Shown one piece after another: positions 51,838 to 60,671 of a stretch of DNA of 64,000 bases. Below the pieces are notes generated by a model. That model made no database searches, was not told where the DNA came from, and saw only the letters and a program-made list of their open reading frames with translations. The translations under genes and the position numbers were made by a program. Source of the DNA: Phycisphaerae bacterium (lineage in GTDB: Bacteria; Planctomycetota; Phycisphaerae; SM23-33); assembly GCA_030745875.1 (NCBI GenBank), contig JASLNT010000118.1:20519-84518 (forward strand), given 5' to 3'. Position 1 is the first letter of the stretch; every line of letters begins with the position of its first letter.

Positions 51838-54420
51838 ATGCATCGATCCAAACGATTCGCCGTATCCGTAATTGCTTTGAGCCTGCTTATGACCTGTATG
51901 TCGGGTGTGAGTTTGGGGGCAAAGAGGCGCCCCGCCCCCGCGCCGGTTAAACCGGCTGTTCCGGTGAGCGACGCGATCCGCGCTGCGGTCGGCGATATGA
52001 CCAAGACCTATGGGGCAAAGTACCCTGGCGCGGGATTCCTTGCGGAACTCGACACTTTGAGCAAGGCTATCGATTCCGGAAGCCCGGCGCAGAAGACCAA
52101 AGCCCAAGCCGATCTGCTTGTGCTGCAGAAGAAGATCCTGGTCGCCAATCCGCTTATCGGCGGGCAGGAGATACTTTATGTCTATCGCAAACAGTATCCT
52201 GGAGATCACCACAATACCGCCACTATGTTCCAGACTGACGAGATCAACACTCGCAAGTTTTCCGGAAATGGCGCGCTGAAGGCTGTGGACGTCCGAACGG
52301 GTAAGGTCAGGGTTGTTGTCGATCCCGGTAAAGATGGGAAGATTCGCGACCCCGAGCTCGATTTCGACGGCAAGAAGGTCGTGTTTTCGATGCGGAAGAA
52401 CGTTAAGGACGATTATCACATCTACGTGGTCAATGTCGACGGATCGGGTCTAAAGCAGTTGACCCGAACTCCGGGCGTTTTCGATATTGATCCGCTGTAT
52501 ATGGCTGACGGGTCAATCGTGTTCACATCCTCCCGCGAGCCGAAGTACTGCATGTGCAATCGCCACATTATGGGCAACCTGTACAAGATGGAGGCCGACG
52601 GGGCGAACATACACCAGATCGGAAAGAGCACTCTACACGAAGGGCACTCCAGCCTCATGCCCGACGGCCGCATTCTCTACGACCGTTGGGAGTACGTTGA
52701 CCGCAACTTCGGCGACGCCCAGGGCCTGTGGGTGGTGAATCCCGACGGAACGAACCACGCGATCTTCTGGGGCAACAACACCGGTTCGCCGGGCGGGGTG
52801 ATCGACGCCCGCATGATCCCGGGATCCGAACTGTGTATCTCCATATTCGGGTCCTGCCACGATCGCCCATGGGGCGCGCTGGCGATTATCGATCGTCGCA
52901 AAGGCGTTGACGGCAGGGCGTCGGTTGTGCGTACCTGGCCGGCCAACGCGATCAACAGCGTGGACAATGGCGGGATCGATACGTTCAGGCGATATAAGCC
53001 GAAGTACGAAGATCCCTTCCCGCTGGACGACAAGTACTTCATTGTCTCGCGAATGGTCGGCAAGGGCGAGGAAATGGGCATATACGCAGTCGACATGTTC
53101 GGCAACGAAGTGCAGTTGCATAAGGACGCTCCCGGCTGCTTCGATCCCATGCCTATCGCCCCCCGCAAACGCCCCGAAGTCTCGCCTTCCAGACGCGATT
53201 TCAAGAACAGCAGAGGTGTTTTCTACGTGCAGAACGTCTATATCGGCACGCACATGCAGGACGTGAAGCCCGGAGCGATCAAGTATCTCCGCGTAGTGGA
53301 GTCTCCGCCCAAGCGCAGTTGGACGAGTCAGGCCTGGGGCGGTCAGGGCGTGCATTGCCCGGCGATGAATTGGCACGCGTTTGAGAACAAGCGGATCCTC
53401 GGGACCGTGCCCGTAGAGGCCGACGGATCAGCCCACTTCGAGGCTCCCGCCGACAAGTTCATCTACTTCCAGGTCCTCGATAAGGACGGAATGATGATCC
53501 AGACTATGCGCAGCGGAACGATTATCCAATCGGGCGAAACGCAGGGTTGTGTCGGATGTCACGAGAATCGCGTGGAAGACACGCCACCGCTGAAAAAAGT
53601 TCCGCTGGCTATGAAGCATCCGCCCAGCAAGCTTACCGGATGGCACGGTGAGGCCCGCAACTTCAGTTTCCAGAGGGAAGTTCAGCCCGTATTCGACAAG
53701 CACTGCGTCAAGTGTCACGATTTCGGTAAGCCCGGGGCGAAGAAGTTCGTCCTTGCCGGCGACCGAACGGTTGCTTTCAATGCGTCGTATACGGATCTTT
53801 GGTCCAACGGCGGGATCAAGTGCATCGGCGGAGGTACGCACAAGCTCCAGAAGGCTTACTCATGGGGATCGCACGCCAGCAAGATTGTTAAGATTATCCG
53901 CGAAGGTCACCCAACGGTCAAAGGCCGCAAGGACGTCAAACTCAATCTCAGCGCCGAAGATTTCAACAGGATCGTCACATGGGTGGACATAAACGCACCG
54001 TACTATCCCGAATACGAAAGCGCTTACCCGAACAATCCCGTGGGACGATGCCCGATCGACCGGAATCAATTAGGCAAGCTTGGGAAACTTACAGGAGCCC
54101 GGTTTGTCACCGGTAACGGACGCGGCAGGAAGGCGCAAGTGTCTTTCGATCGGCCGGAGAAGAGCCCGTGCCTGGCGAAACTCGATAAGGGTTCGGCGAA
54201 ATACAAAGATGCGCTGGCGATTATCCAGGCGGGCAAGGACATGCTGAAGAAGACTCCGCGTGCGGACATGGAAGGGTTCAAGCCGTGCCCCGAACACGCC
54301 AGACGCCTGGCGAAATACCACCGCCTTAGCGCGTTGGAAGCCGCAAATCGCAAGGCGATCCTGACCGGAACCAAGCATTACGACCCTGTCCCAGAGCCGA
54401 TCGTTGATAAGAAGAAGTAA
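51838..54420 (+). CDS. Dihaem protein related to hydrazine synthase alpha subunit (HZS-alpha-like)
   Basis: 860-aa exported protein. Signal peptide: KRFAVSVIALSLLMTCMSGVSLGA. Then an N-terminal helical domain (AAVGDMTKTYGAKYPGAGF), a propeller-like middle (DILYD to NNTGSPGGVIDARMIPGSELCISIFGSCHDRPWGAL, closely resembling the HZS_alpha family middle domain), and a C-terminal cytochrome-like part with two haem c motifs, CVGCH (571-575) and CVKCH (623-627). In anammox bacteria HZS-alpha is a component of hydrazine synthase; in other Planctomycetota and Verrucomicrobiota the family has no proven role. No other anammox gene is visible. A paralogue lies at 55731-58991. A good RBS (CAGGAG) precedes ATG 51838. 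Confidence 0.85.
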   Translation: MHRSKRFAVSVIALSLLMTCMSGVSLGAKRRPAPAPVKPAVPVSDAIRAAVGDMTKTYGAKYPGAGFLAELDTLSKAIDSGSPAQKTKAQADLLVLQKKILVANPLIGGQEILYVYRKQYPGDHHNTATMFQTDEINTRKFSGNGALKAVDVRTGKVRVVVDPGKDGKIRDPELDFDGKKVVFSMRKNVKDDYHIYVVNVDGSGLKQLTRTPGVFDIDPLYMADGSIVFTSSREPKYCMCNRHIMGNLYKMEADGANIHQIGKSTLHEGHSSLMPDGRILYDRWEYVDRNFGDAQGLWVVNPDGTNHAIFWGNNTGSPGGVIDARMIPGSELCISIFGSCHDRPWGALAIIDRRKGVDGRASVVRTWPANAINSVDNGGIDTFRRYKPKYEDPFPLDDKYFIVSRMVGKGEEMGIYAVDMFGNEVQLHKDAPGCFDPMPIAPRKRPEVSPSRRDFKNSRGVFYVQNVYIGTHMQDVKPGAIKYLRVVESPPKRSWTSQAWGGQGVHCPAMNWHAFENKRILGTVPVEADGSAHFEAPADKFIYFQVLDKDGMMIQTMRSGTIIQSGETQGCVGCHENRVEDTPPLKKVPLAMKHPPSKLTGWHGEARNFSFQREVQPVFDKHCVKCHDFGKPGAKKFVLAGDRTVAFNASYTDLWSNGGIKCIGGGTHKLQKAYSWGSHASKIVKIIREGHPTVKGRKDVKLNLSAEDFNRIVTWVDINAPYYPEYESAYPNNPVGRCPIDRNQLGKLGKLTGARFVTGNGRGRKAQVSFDRPEKSPCLAKLDKGSAKYKDALAIIQAGKDMLKKTPRADMEGFKPCPEHARRLAKYHRLSALEAANRKAILTGTKHYDPVPEPIVDKKK

Positions 54421-54516
54421 TCGTACTGACCGAAATATGTATAGACCCGCGGTCGTTCTGTACTATGTAAAGACCAAACTACGCCTAAAGAAACTCTTTT
54501 GACAAAGGCAATTGAA

Positions 54517-55428
54517 ATGAAAGATTACAGCAGACGCGAAGCATTAAAACTAGCAGCCGCCGGAGCAGCAGTGCTGGCTGGAGGCTCTAACGTACTGTTC
54601 GCCGCCAAAGAAGCCCCTCTGGTCAAGCCCGTGAAGAATGTGCGCATCGCACTGCAGCTTTACTCCGTGCGAAGAAGCTGTGGAAAAGATTTCGACAAGG
54701 TGCTCGCAGGCGTAGCGAAGATGGGATACTCCGGAGTGGAATTCGCCGGATACCACAAGTACGGTAAAGACCCCAAAGCCCTGAAGAAGAGACTCGATGA
54801 TCTCGGTCTGGTCGCCGCCTGCACGCACATCGGTACGGGTTCGTTTACCAACCCCAAGAACATTCAAAAGACTATCGATTTCCACAAAACCATCGGTTGC
54901 AAGTACCTCGTTGCTCCGGGCGATGGAAGCTTCTGCCATCCCGAACGCTCGAAGAAACTGGCTGATGATTTTAACAAGGCCGCCGAGGCCCTCAAGAAAG
55001 TTGGAATGGCCTGCGGATATCACAATCATTCCCGCGAAATGAAGAAAGCCGCCGGAGAAACCACAAAGAGCTGGTTCGATCTGTTCGCCGAACGCACCTG
55101 CCAGGATGTCGTCCTTCAACAGGACGTCGGCTGGACCGTCCACGCCGGCGCCGATCCTGTTGCGTTCATTAAGAGATACCCCGGCCGATACAAAGTCCAG
55201 CACTTCAAACCCACCATGGTGAAGGGCAAGGGAACCCGATCGATCATCGGCGAAGATTCGGTCCCGTGGAAAGAGGTTATCACCGCCAGCTACGATGTAG
55301 GCGGAGCCGAATGGTTCACCATCGAGCAGGAAAGCTACCTCAAGGGCAAGAGCGACATGGAATGCAGCGAAATGTCTCTTGTGGGACTCAAGAAGATCCT
55401 CAAGGCGATGGGCAAGTCCTGCAAGTGA
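54517..55428 (+). CDS. Tat-exported sugar phosphate isomerase/epimerase-like TIM barrel
   Basis: 303-aa protein of the xylose isomerase-like TIM barrel (AP endonuclease 2) superfamily. A twin-arginine signal (YSRREALKLAAAGAAVLAGG) is followed by VRIALQLYSVRRSCGKDF, GYSGVEFAGYHKYGKD, GMACGYHNHSREMKKAAG, and VVLQQDVGWTVHAGADPVAFI, conserved blocks with metal-binding His and Asp/Glu residues. These secreted isomerase-like proteins are abundant in Planctomycetota and may act on sugars in the periplasm. I use ATG 54517 (RBS AAGG, 9 bases); a TTG at 54499 adds six codons. It lies between the two HZS-alpha-like genes and has a good intrinsic terminator 30 bases after its stop. Confidence 0.87.
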   Translation: MKDYSRREALKLAAAGAAVLAGGSNVLFAAKEAPLVKPVKNVRIALQLYSVRRSCGKDFDKVLAGVAKMGYSGVEFAGYHKYGKDPKALKKRLDDLGLVAACTHIGTGSFTNPKNIQKTIDFHKTIGCKYLVAPGDGSFCHPERSKKLADDFNKAAEALKKVGMACGYHNHSREMKKAAGETTKSWFDLFAERTCQDVVLQQDVGWTVHAGADPVAFIKRYPGRYKVQHFKPTMVKGKGTRSIIGEDSVPWKEVITASYDVGGAEWFTIEQESYLKGKSDMECSEMSLVGLKKILKAMGKSCK

Positions 55429-55454
55429 TTGACGCTTTCCAGCAGATACGCAAA

Positions 55455-55730
55455 TCAACCGGCCCGTGGAGTTTGCAAGACCTCACGGGCCGGTTTTCTG
55501 CGCGGCGCCCTGACTGTCTCATGCCCCATGAATCCGTAGTCGGTGTATCCCTGATCGCCAGAGATCATCAGGACAACGTTCGGTTTGTTCGACGCCGTTG
55601 GCGCCGCGGTTGACGGATGCGGCAGGGCGGCGGTTGTTGCTCCGAGGCCGGCAATGGGATGCGGGAACAAGAAACCGCCCCCCGCGAATGAGCGGAGGGC
55701 GATTCTGGTCGTTCTACTGATCACGCGCAA
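55455..55730 (-). pseudogene. N-terminal fragment of a sulfatase (truncated remnant)
   Basis: Reading frame of up to 91 codons directly downstream of the HZS-alpha/FGE fusion (same strand). It contains an apparent signal-peptide remnant (LFPHPIAGLGATTAALPHPSTA) and then KPNVVLMISGDQGYTDYGFM, followed by GHETVRAP: the unmistakable start of a type I sulfatase (compare K-P-N-I-[VL]-[LF]-I-x-x-D-D-x-G-[YW]). The reading is lost within a dozen codons, at the point where the plus-strand terminator sequence begins. The catalytic C-x-P-x-R motif, which should come some 25 residues later, is absent. The frame has only a TTG start at 55730 and no convincing RBS. It is a remnant left by deletion. Confidence 0.7.
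55457..55497 (+). terminator. Intrinsic terminator of the TIM-barrel gene
   Basis: AACCGGCCCGTG (55457-55468) pairs perfectly with CACGGGCCGGTT (55484-55495), 12 bp, and is followed by TTTTCTG on the plus strand. It overlaps the last codons of the sulfatase remnant on the opposite strand, which suggests that a deletion joined the sulfatase 5' end to this site. Confidence 0.8.
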
Positions 55731-58700
55731 CTATTCGATGATCACGCGGAAGCCGACATTGTAAACCTTCTGGTACGATTCATACGGCATGCGGATGCTG
55801 CTTCCTGCGGTCGTGGGGCGGTCGTTCCACGAACCGCCTCTCGCGACCTTCTTGTCTGCGACGTCTCCATTGTTGCGGCCATCGGACGTCTTGTACGGAT
55901 AAGCCTTGTAGCTTGACCGCGTCCATTCGCACACGTTTCCGACCATATCGTACAGGCCCCACGGATTCGTATCGTACTGCTTGACGAAGTCGACGATGAA
56001 CCACTTGTCGGTAAAGCGGTCGTCGCGGAGAGGATAGAGGTAATCCTTGGGATAATCGCGTCGGACATGGATCTTGGACCCGCCGTCCCACTTGACGTAG
56101 GTTTTTCGCCTGCCGGCGTCGGCGAGGTTGGCGTGTTTCGAGAAGTCGGTGTCCTTGTCGCCGTAGAAGAACTGCTTATCGCTTCCGGCGCGCGAGGCCC
56201 ATTCCCATTGTGCTTCGGTCGGAAGGGTGACTTTCTTGCCCGATTTCTTGGCCAGCCACTGGCAGAACTTCATCGCATCCTGCCACGAGATGCGGGCCAC
56301 CGGCTGGTCGGCGTGGTTGGCGATATACCCGGGCACGGAATGGTCCTTGCCGTGCTCGGCGAGATAACGCGTATCGTGCTTGGGATCGAAGGCTGCGTAC
56401 TGCTTGTTGGTTACTTCGCAAACGCCCATGTAGAACGGCTTGTCGATCTTGACAGCCGCCCGCGGCGCTTCGTCGGCGTATCCGGCCTGGCTGCCCATTA
56501 CGAACTGCCCGGCGGGGATGCGGACCAGCTTCATGGTCACGCCGTCGGAAAGTGTCAACTCCACCGGTGCGCCGTCGCCTTGCATCTGTTTAGCTTTGGC
56601 TGCGTCGAACGGGAAACCTGCGGCCTTCAGTCCGTCTGGTTTGATCTTCGCCAGGGCCTGGGGGATTATCGGCTTGATGTCCTTCTTCACAGCCGCCAGC
56701 GCAAGCCGATGTTCTTCTTCCGGATTGTCGCCGAGCCCCGCGTAGAGCTTCGCCAGATCCAGTCGGCGTTTTTCGAACTTGGCGTTGTTCCACATTCCGC
56801 GATGCGGCGCGTTCAGATCGATCCACGTGTAGAGACGGTCCCATGCTTCGGTGTCGAGCTTGACGTTGTTGTGACCCTTTTTGAACATCTGAATCAACGG
56901 GCTCGTCGAGGCGTGCCACTCCATCGCACCGTACATGTCCAGATCGCTCTCTGGGCCCGGGCGCCGGGTGAACGCCACCAGGTTCAGATAGGAGCGGTCC
57001 TTGTTCCAACTCGAGTTGCCTTTCTCGAAGGAGATCTGACCCTTGACGGTCTTGTTCTTTTCGTTGTGACAGCCCACGCAGTATTTGTTGAGCATGGGCT
57101 GGATTTCGGTCTGGTATGAGAACGGGCGAACCGGTCCGTACCACGGCGTCATTTTGGACGGGGCGCGCATAGCGGCCTTGGTGCGTTTTGCCGGCGTGGC
57201 CTCGTTGAGATCCTCGTGACATCCGTTGCACGCCATTCGCTCGCCCGGCATGCCGACCATCCAACTACGCATCAGCGCCAGCGCGGCGCCGTTTTCGTCA
57301 AGCGGTTGGATCGCAAGCGGAGTGTCGGACGGGGCGGTGAAGCTGAACGAGCCGTCGGTCTCCACCGGAACTGTTCCAAGGATGCGCTTGATGTCCCAGC
57401 TTGACTCAAGCCCGACCGACTCGTGCCCTCCGCTGCGGAGATATCCGTAGTGATAGGCGAAAACCCGAAGCTTCTTCACCTTGCCCCGCGGAACGCCCTT
57501 CAGGCCGCGCCCGCCGTAGACGTCGGTGCAGAAAACGGTGGTCGGAGCGCCTGGAATGGTGCGATCGGCGATGACTGGGGGAGTCTTGCGGACTGCAAAC
57601 GGGATCGGCTCGAACAGACTGTATTTCGGGTCTGCGTAAACGGTTGTCATGTTGTCGAATACGTCGACCAGGCAGAGCGTGATCTTGCCGCCCGGGCTGA
57701 AGCCCTTGAGGGAGACCAGGAAGTACTTGTCCGAAAGCGGCCAGGGCGTACCGAACGTATACTTCTGCCCACCGCCCATTCCGTCGTACACGTTGCCCAC
57801 AACGTCCTTGCCCCAACCGGGGATTTCCTGAACGCATCCGGTTTCGCTGGCCGGAAGGACCTTCGGGTGGATGTTGACCGTCGCTTTTTCCTTGCCCCAG
57901 ATCTTGTCCTTGGGGGTGTAGCGGAACGGATACTTGCGCCCCAGTGCGGGATTGACCAGTATGAGCCTTCCGGTTTCGCTCTTTGCGTGGTGCCCGCTGG
58001 CGATGCCCACGAGCATTGACGAATGGTTCGGTACGGGGCGAGCCCAGCAGTAGGTGGTGGGGAAGTACGACCCGCTGCCCCAAAGCTCCATCTGCCCCGT
58101 ACCGTCGGGGTTCATGTGGAACATGTAACGCGAGTAGTAGTGGGGCGTGTCAGTGTATTCCCAACGCAGGTAGATCACTCGTCCGTTGTGGTGTACTCGG
58201 GGATGCCAGTCGCTGTCCTGCTCGAAAGTTAACTGGCGGATCTTTCCGTCCTTCGTGTTGACCTTGTAGAGATTAACCATCGGCTGGCTGCCGTTTACGC
58301 AGGGCAGGCCCTGCATGCCGGCGGTGGAACAGCCGACAATGTAACCGTCCTGGGGCAGGTAGCAGCCGTCGAACCACTGCACGTCCTTCTGGTCACTGGG
58401 CGTAAGCTCCTTGAGGTTCTTTCCGTTGGCGTCGACTTCCAGGATGCCCCATCTCCCGTTAGCCCCCACGCCGGAGAACATGATCCTCTGGGCCGAAAAG
58501 CTCAGATCCATGTGCTTCATGACCGACTTGTTGGGGTGCTGGTAGATCTGGCGAACTTTCACCTTGCCGCGAAGGTTGGACAATTCGGCGATATCGTTGT
58601 CCCACCCGGTTCGTCTGATGCTGTCGCTGGTGGAGTAGTTGCCCCCGCGATTGGCCTCTTTGGTGCGGCGGATCACGAGGATCTTGTCGAAGTCCAGAAG

Positions 58701-58991
58701 GGGATTGGCCAGCGACGCCTCGGCGATGAGCTTGGTAAGATCGGCCCGGGCGGCCTTGTCGCCGGAATTGGTCATGAGTTTGGCGTCGATTGCGTCGAGG
58801 CGCGCGATGAATTTCTTACCGCCTTTGTACTTGGCGCCGTAGGTCTTGGTTAGGTCCGTGATCATTCGGCGCGCCGAAGCGGTTGTATTGACCGGAGTAT
58901 CGCCGTTATTCACCGCGAGAACCGGGCCACAGCAGAAGCCAGCCAGCAATACCGCGACTAACATAAAACGGAGTGGATTGTTTTTGGGCAT
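55731..58991 (-). CDS. HZS-alpha-like dihaem protein fused to a formylglycine-generating-enzyme-like domain
   Basis: 1086-aa exported protein. Signal: FMLVAVLLAGFCCGPVLA. The first ~750 residues are paralogous to the 51838 gene: MITDLTKTYGAKYKGG, NPDGTGQMELWGSGSYFPTTYCWARPV, RILGTVPVETDGSFSFTAPSDTP, and two haem c motifs, CNGCH (588-592) and CVGCH (638-642), at the same spacing. Residues about 815-1086 form an FGE/SUMF1 fold (VRIPAGQFVMGSQAGYADEAPR, LPTEAQWEWASRAG, GLYDMVGNVCEW, ARGGSWND), in which the C-x4-C oxidase cysteines after 'RGGS' are missing (WNDRPTTAGSSIRMP). Therefore the FGE part may be structural. It is separated from the ABC operon by a promoter (59123-59095) and followed by a sulfatase fragment. 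Confidence 0.87.
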   Translation of the reverse strand: MPKNNPLRFMLVAVLLAGFCCGPVLAVNNGDTPVNTTASARRMITDLTKTYGAKYKGGKKFIARLDAIDAKLMTNSGDKAARADLTKLIAEASLANPLLDFDKILVIRRTKEANRGGNYSTSDSIRRTGWDNDIAELSNLRGKVKVRQIYQHPNKSVMKHMDLSFSAQRIMFSGVGANGRWGILEVDANGKNLKELTPSDQKDVQWFDGCYLPQDGYIVGCSTAGMQGLPCVNGSQPMVNLYKVNTKDGKIRQLTFEQDSDWHPRVHHNGRVIYLRWEYTDTPHYYSRYMFHMNPDGTGQMELWGSGSYFPTTYCWARPVPNHSSMLVGIASGHHAKSETGRLILVNPALGRKYPFRYTPKDKIWGKEKATVNIHPKVLPASETGCVQEIPGWGKDVVGNVYDGMGGGQKYTFGTPWPLSDKYFLVSLKGFSPGGKITLCLVDVFDNMTTVYADPKYSLFEPIPFAVRKTPPVIADRTIPGAPTTVFCTDVYGGRGLKGVPRGKVKKLRVFAYHYGYLRSGGHESVGLESSWDIKRILGTVPVETDGSFSFTAPSDTPLAIQPLDENGAALALMRSWMVGMPGERMACNGCHEDLNEATPAKRTKAAMRAPSKMTPWYGPVRPFSYQTEIQPMLNKYCVGCHNEKNKTVKGQISFEKGNSSWNKDRSYLNLVAFTRRPGPESDLDMYGAMEWHASTSPLIQMFKKGHNNVKLDTEAWDRLYTWIDLNAPHRGMWNNAKFEKRRLDLAKLYAGLGDNPEEEHRLALAAVKKDIKPIIPQALAKIKPDGLKAAGFPFDAAKAKQMQGDGAPVELTLSDGVTMKLVRIPAGQFVMGSQAGYADEAPRAAVKIDKPFYMGVCEVTNKQYAAFDPKHDTRYLAEHGKDHSVPGYIANHADQPVARISWQDAMKFCQWLAKKSGKKVTLPTEAQWEWASRAGSDKQFFYGDKDTDFSKHANLADAGRRKTYVKWDGGSKIHVRRDYPKDYLYPLRDDRFTDKWFIVDFVKQYDTNPWGLYDMVGNVCEWTRSSYKAYPYKTSDGRNNGDVADKKVARGGSWNDRPTTAGSSIRMPYESYQKVYNVGFRVIIE

Positions 58992-59017
58992 GTTTAAAAC
59001 CTCTTGGTTATCGGGTG

Positions 59018-59037
59018 AAAAGTCCCGTCGCCGGGAC
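59018..59037 (-). terminator. GNRA-loop hairpin with U-tract in the leader of the HZS-alpha/FGE gene
   Basis: Minus strand: GTCCCG, tetraloop GCGA, CGGGAC (59037-59022), followed by TTTT (59021-59018). It is either the terminator of the ABC-transporter operon reading toward it or an attenuator in the leader of the gene starting at 58991, since the predicted promoter for that gene lies upstream of it. Confidence 0.5.
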
Positions 59038-59094
59038 GTCGATTGTCTGTCTCAATGATAATAACGCAGATATCGGCCTGCATATGACACCGTA

Positions 59095-59123
59095 ATCATA
59101 AGAAAATCACCCAACCCGTTCAA
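59095..59123 (-). promoter_or_regulatory. Probable promoter of the HZS-alpha/FGE gene
   Basis: Minus strand: TTGAAC (59123-59118), 17 bases, TATGAT (59100-59095). Predicted leader about 95 nt including the GNRA hairpin. Confidence 0.5.
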
Positions 59124-59139
59124 GAAGCGACAGTTCGTC

Positions 59140-60657
59140 TTAAACGCAATCGGACAGAGAATCCTCTGTGCCGACAAAGCAGCGTATGAGGTCCTCCTCG
59201 TTAAGGCCGTCGGTCGGGAGAATGTGCGTCATTCGCCCGTTTCTCATTACGCCTATGCGGTCGCTCATTGAGATCAGTTCCGGCATGTCCGATGAGATCA
59301 TGATAACGCTCTTGCCCGCCGCGGCCAGTTGCACCATCAAATGGTAAATGTGCTCCTTTGCTCCGATGTCCACGCCCTTGGTCGGTTCGTCGAAGATGAA
59401 CACCACCGCTTCGCTGAGCAACCAACGGGCTATCAGCGTTTTCTGCTGATTGCCCCCGCTCAACTCTTCAACCAATTGCTTCCGATCGGCGATCGTTATT
59501 TCCAATTGATCGACCAGACCGTCGACAATTCCCCGCTCGGCCCGCAGGTTCAGTATTGGTTTGGCGAAAAGTTCATTCCTGACGGCTATGATGTTCTCAA
59601 GCACTGGTCGCCCGGCGAACAGACCGGTGGCTTTGCGGTCTTCTGTGAGCATGCAGATTCCGTTGCGTATCGCTTGCCGGGGCGAATCTACTTTTATTTG
59701 TCGGCCGTGCAGTTGCAGAATCCCGTCGTCGCGGGGGGCGGCGCCAAAGATGAGCTGAGCCAGTTCGCTTCTTCCCGAACCCACAATTCCGCCGATTCCG
59801 AAGATCTCGCCGCGTCCGACGTCGAAGCTCACGTTTTTGACAGACCGTCCGTCGGCGAAACCCTTGACCTCGAACTGCGTATCGCCGATCTCGACGGGCT
59901 CCCTGGCGAAAAACGCCGATGCTTCCCGCCCAACCATCCGCTTTACAACGGTCTCGAAGTCGACGTCCTCGATCCGGTCCGTGCCGACGGACCGCCCGTC
60001 CTTCAGGATCGTTATCCTGTCGCCAATCTCGAAAACCTCTTCGAGGTAATGCGAGATGTATATCACGCCCACACCGCGAGCCCGCAGATCACGGACAAGC
60101 GTCATTAGGGCTTTCGTTTCGGCCAGGCCCAGCGAACTTGTCGGTTCGTCCATGATGAGTATTCTCGCCTCATCGTGGAAAGCCTTGAGTATCTGGAGCA
60201 TTTGTTGCTCGGCGGCCGATAGGTCTTCGACCATCGCCCGCTCATCGATATCGATGCTCAGGGCGTCCATGATCGCCCTGGCGCGGACAAATTGAGCGCG
60301 GGTGTTGATGACGCCGGGAAAGCGACCTTTTCTTTCGCTTCCCAGGAAGATGTTGTCCGCGGCCGACAGCGACTCGATAAGTTCGACGTCCTGGTAGACG
60401 GTGGAGACGCCCAGTTCCATCGCGCGGGTGGGATTCAGGGAAGTAAATTCACCGCCGCCGATGCGGATCGTTCCGGAGCTTGGAGCGACGGCTCCGGCGA
60501 GTATCTTTATCAGCGTGGACTTTCCCGCACCGTTTTCTCCGACCAGACAGTGTATCTCGCCGGCGGTCAGGTCGAAGCTCACGTTGTCCAGGGCCTTGTT
60601 GGCTCCGTAGGATTTTGTGATGCAGTCGAGTTCCAGCAGCATGTTCGGGGGGGGCAT
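59140..60657 (-). CDS. Ribose-type ABC transporter ATP-binding protein
   Basis: 505-aa protein with two fused ABC domains (RbsA/MglA class). Domain 1: Walker A GENGAGKST (about 40-48), signature-like LSAAEQQMLQILKAF, Walker B ILIMDEPTS. Domain 2 has the typical degenerate Walker A GIVGSGRSELAQ and LSGGNQQK with FIFDEPTKGVD. I start it at ATG 60657, where GGAGG is at ideal distance (6 bases); the internal ATG at 60642 is an alternative. It is the last gene of the operon: permease, two binding proteins, ATPase. It would energise uptake of a sugar; the substrate cannot be inferred from this protein. Confidence 0.93.
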   Translation of the reverse strand: MPPPNMLLELDCITKSYGANKALDNVSFDLTAGEIHCLVGENGAGKSTLIKILAGAVAPSSGTIRIGGGEFTSLNPTRAMELGVSTVYQDVELIESLSAADNIFLGSERKGRFPGVINTRAQFVRARAIMDALSIDIDERAMVEDLSAAEQQMLQILKAFHDEARILIMDEPTSSLGLAETKALMTLVRDLRARGVGVIYISHYLEEVFEIGDRITILKDGRSVGTDRIEDVDFETVVKRMVGREASAFFAREPVEIGDTQFEVKGFADGRSVKNVSFDVGRGEIFGIGGIVGSGRSELAQLIFGAAPRDDGILQLHGRQIKVDSPRQAIRNGICMLTEDRKATGLFAGRPVLENIIAVRNELFAKPILNLRAERGIVDGLVDQLEITIADRKQLVEELSGGNQQKTLIARWLLSEAVVFIFDEPTKGVDIGAKEHIYHLMVQLAAAGKSVIMISSDMPELISMSDRIGVMRNGRMTHILPTDGLNEEDLIRCFVGTEDSLSDCV

Positions 60658-60671
60658 TAATCGCCTCCGGG

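Noticed and set aside
51838..54420. Calling the gene a hydrazine synthase subunit and the organism an anammox bacterium
   Set aside because: Only the alpha-like fold is present; beta/gamma subunits and hydrazine dehydrogenase are not in this window, and the neighbourhood is carbohydrate-related.
54499..54516. TTG start for the TIM-barrel gene and the TTGACA in it as a -35 box
   Set aside because: The ATG at 54517 has a better spaced AAGG, and no -10 box lies 17 bases after the TTGACA.
56067..57119. Long plus-strand frame opposite the FGE/HZS-alpha gene
   Set aside because: Shadow of the minus-strand gene, whose haem and FGE motifs are clear.
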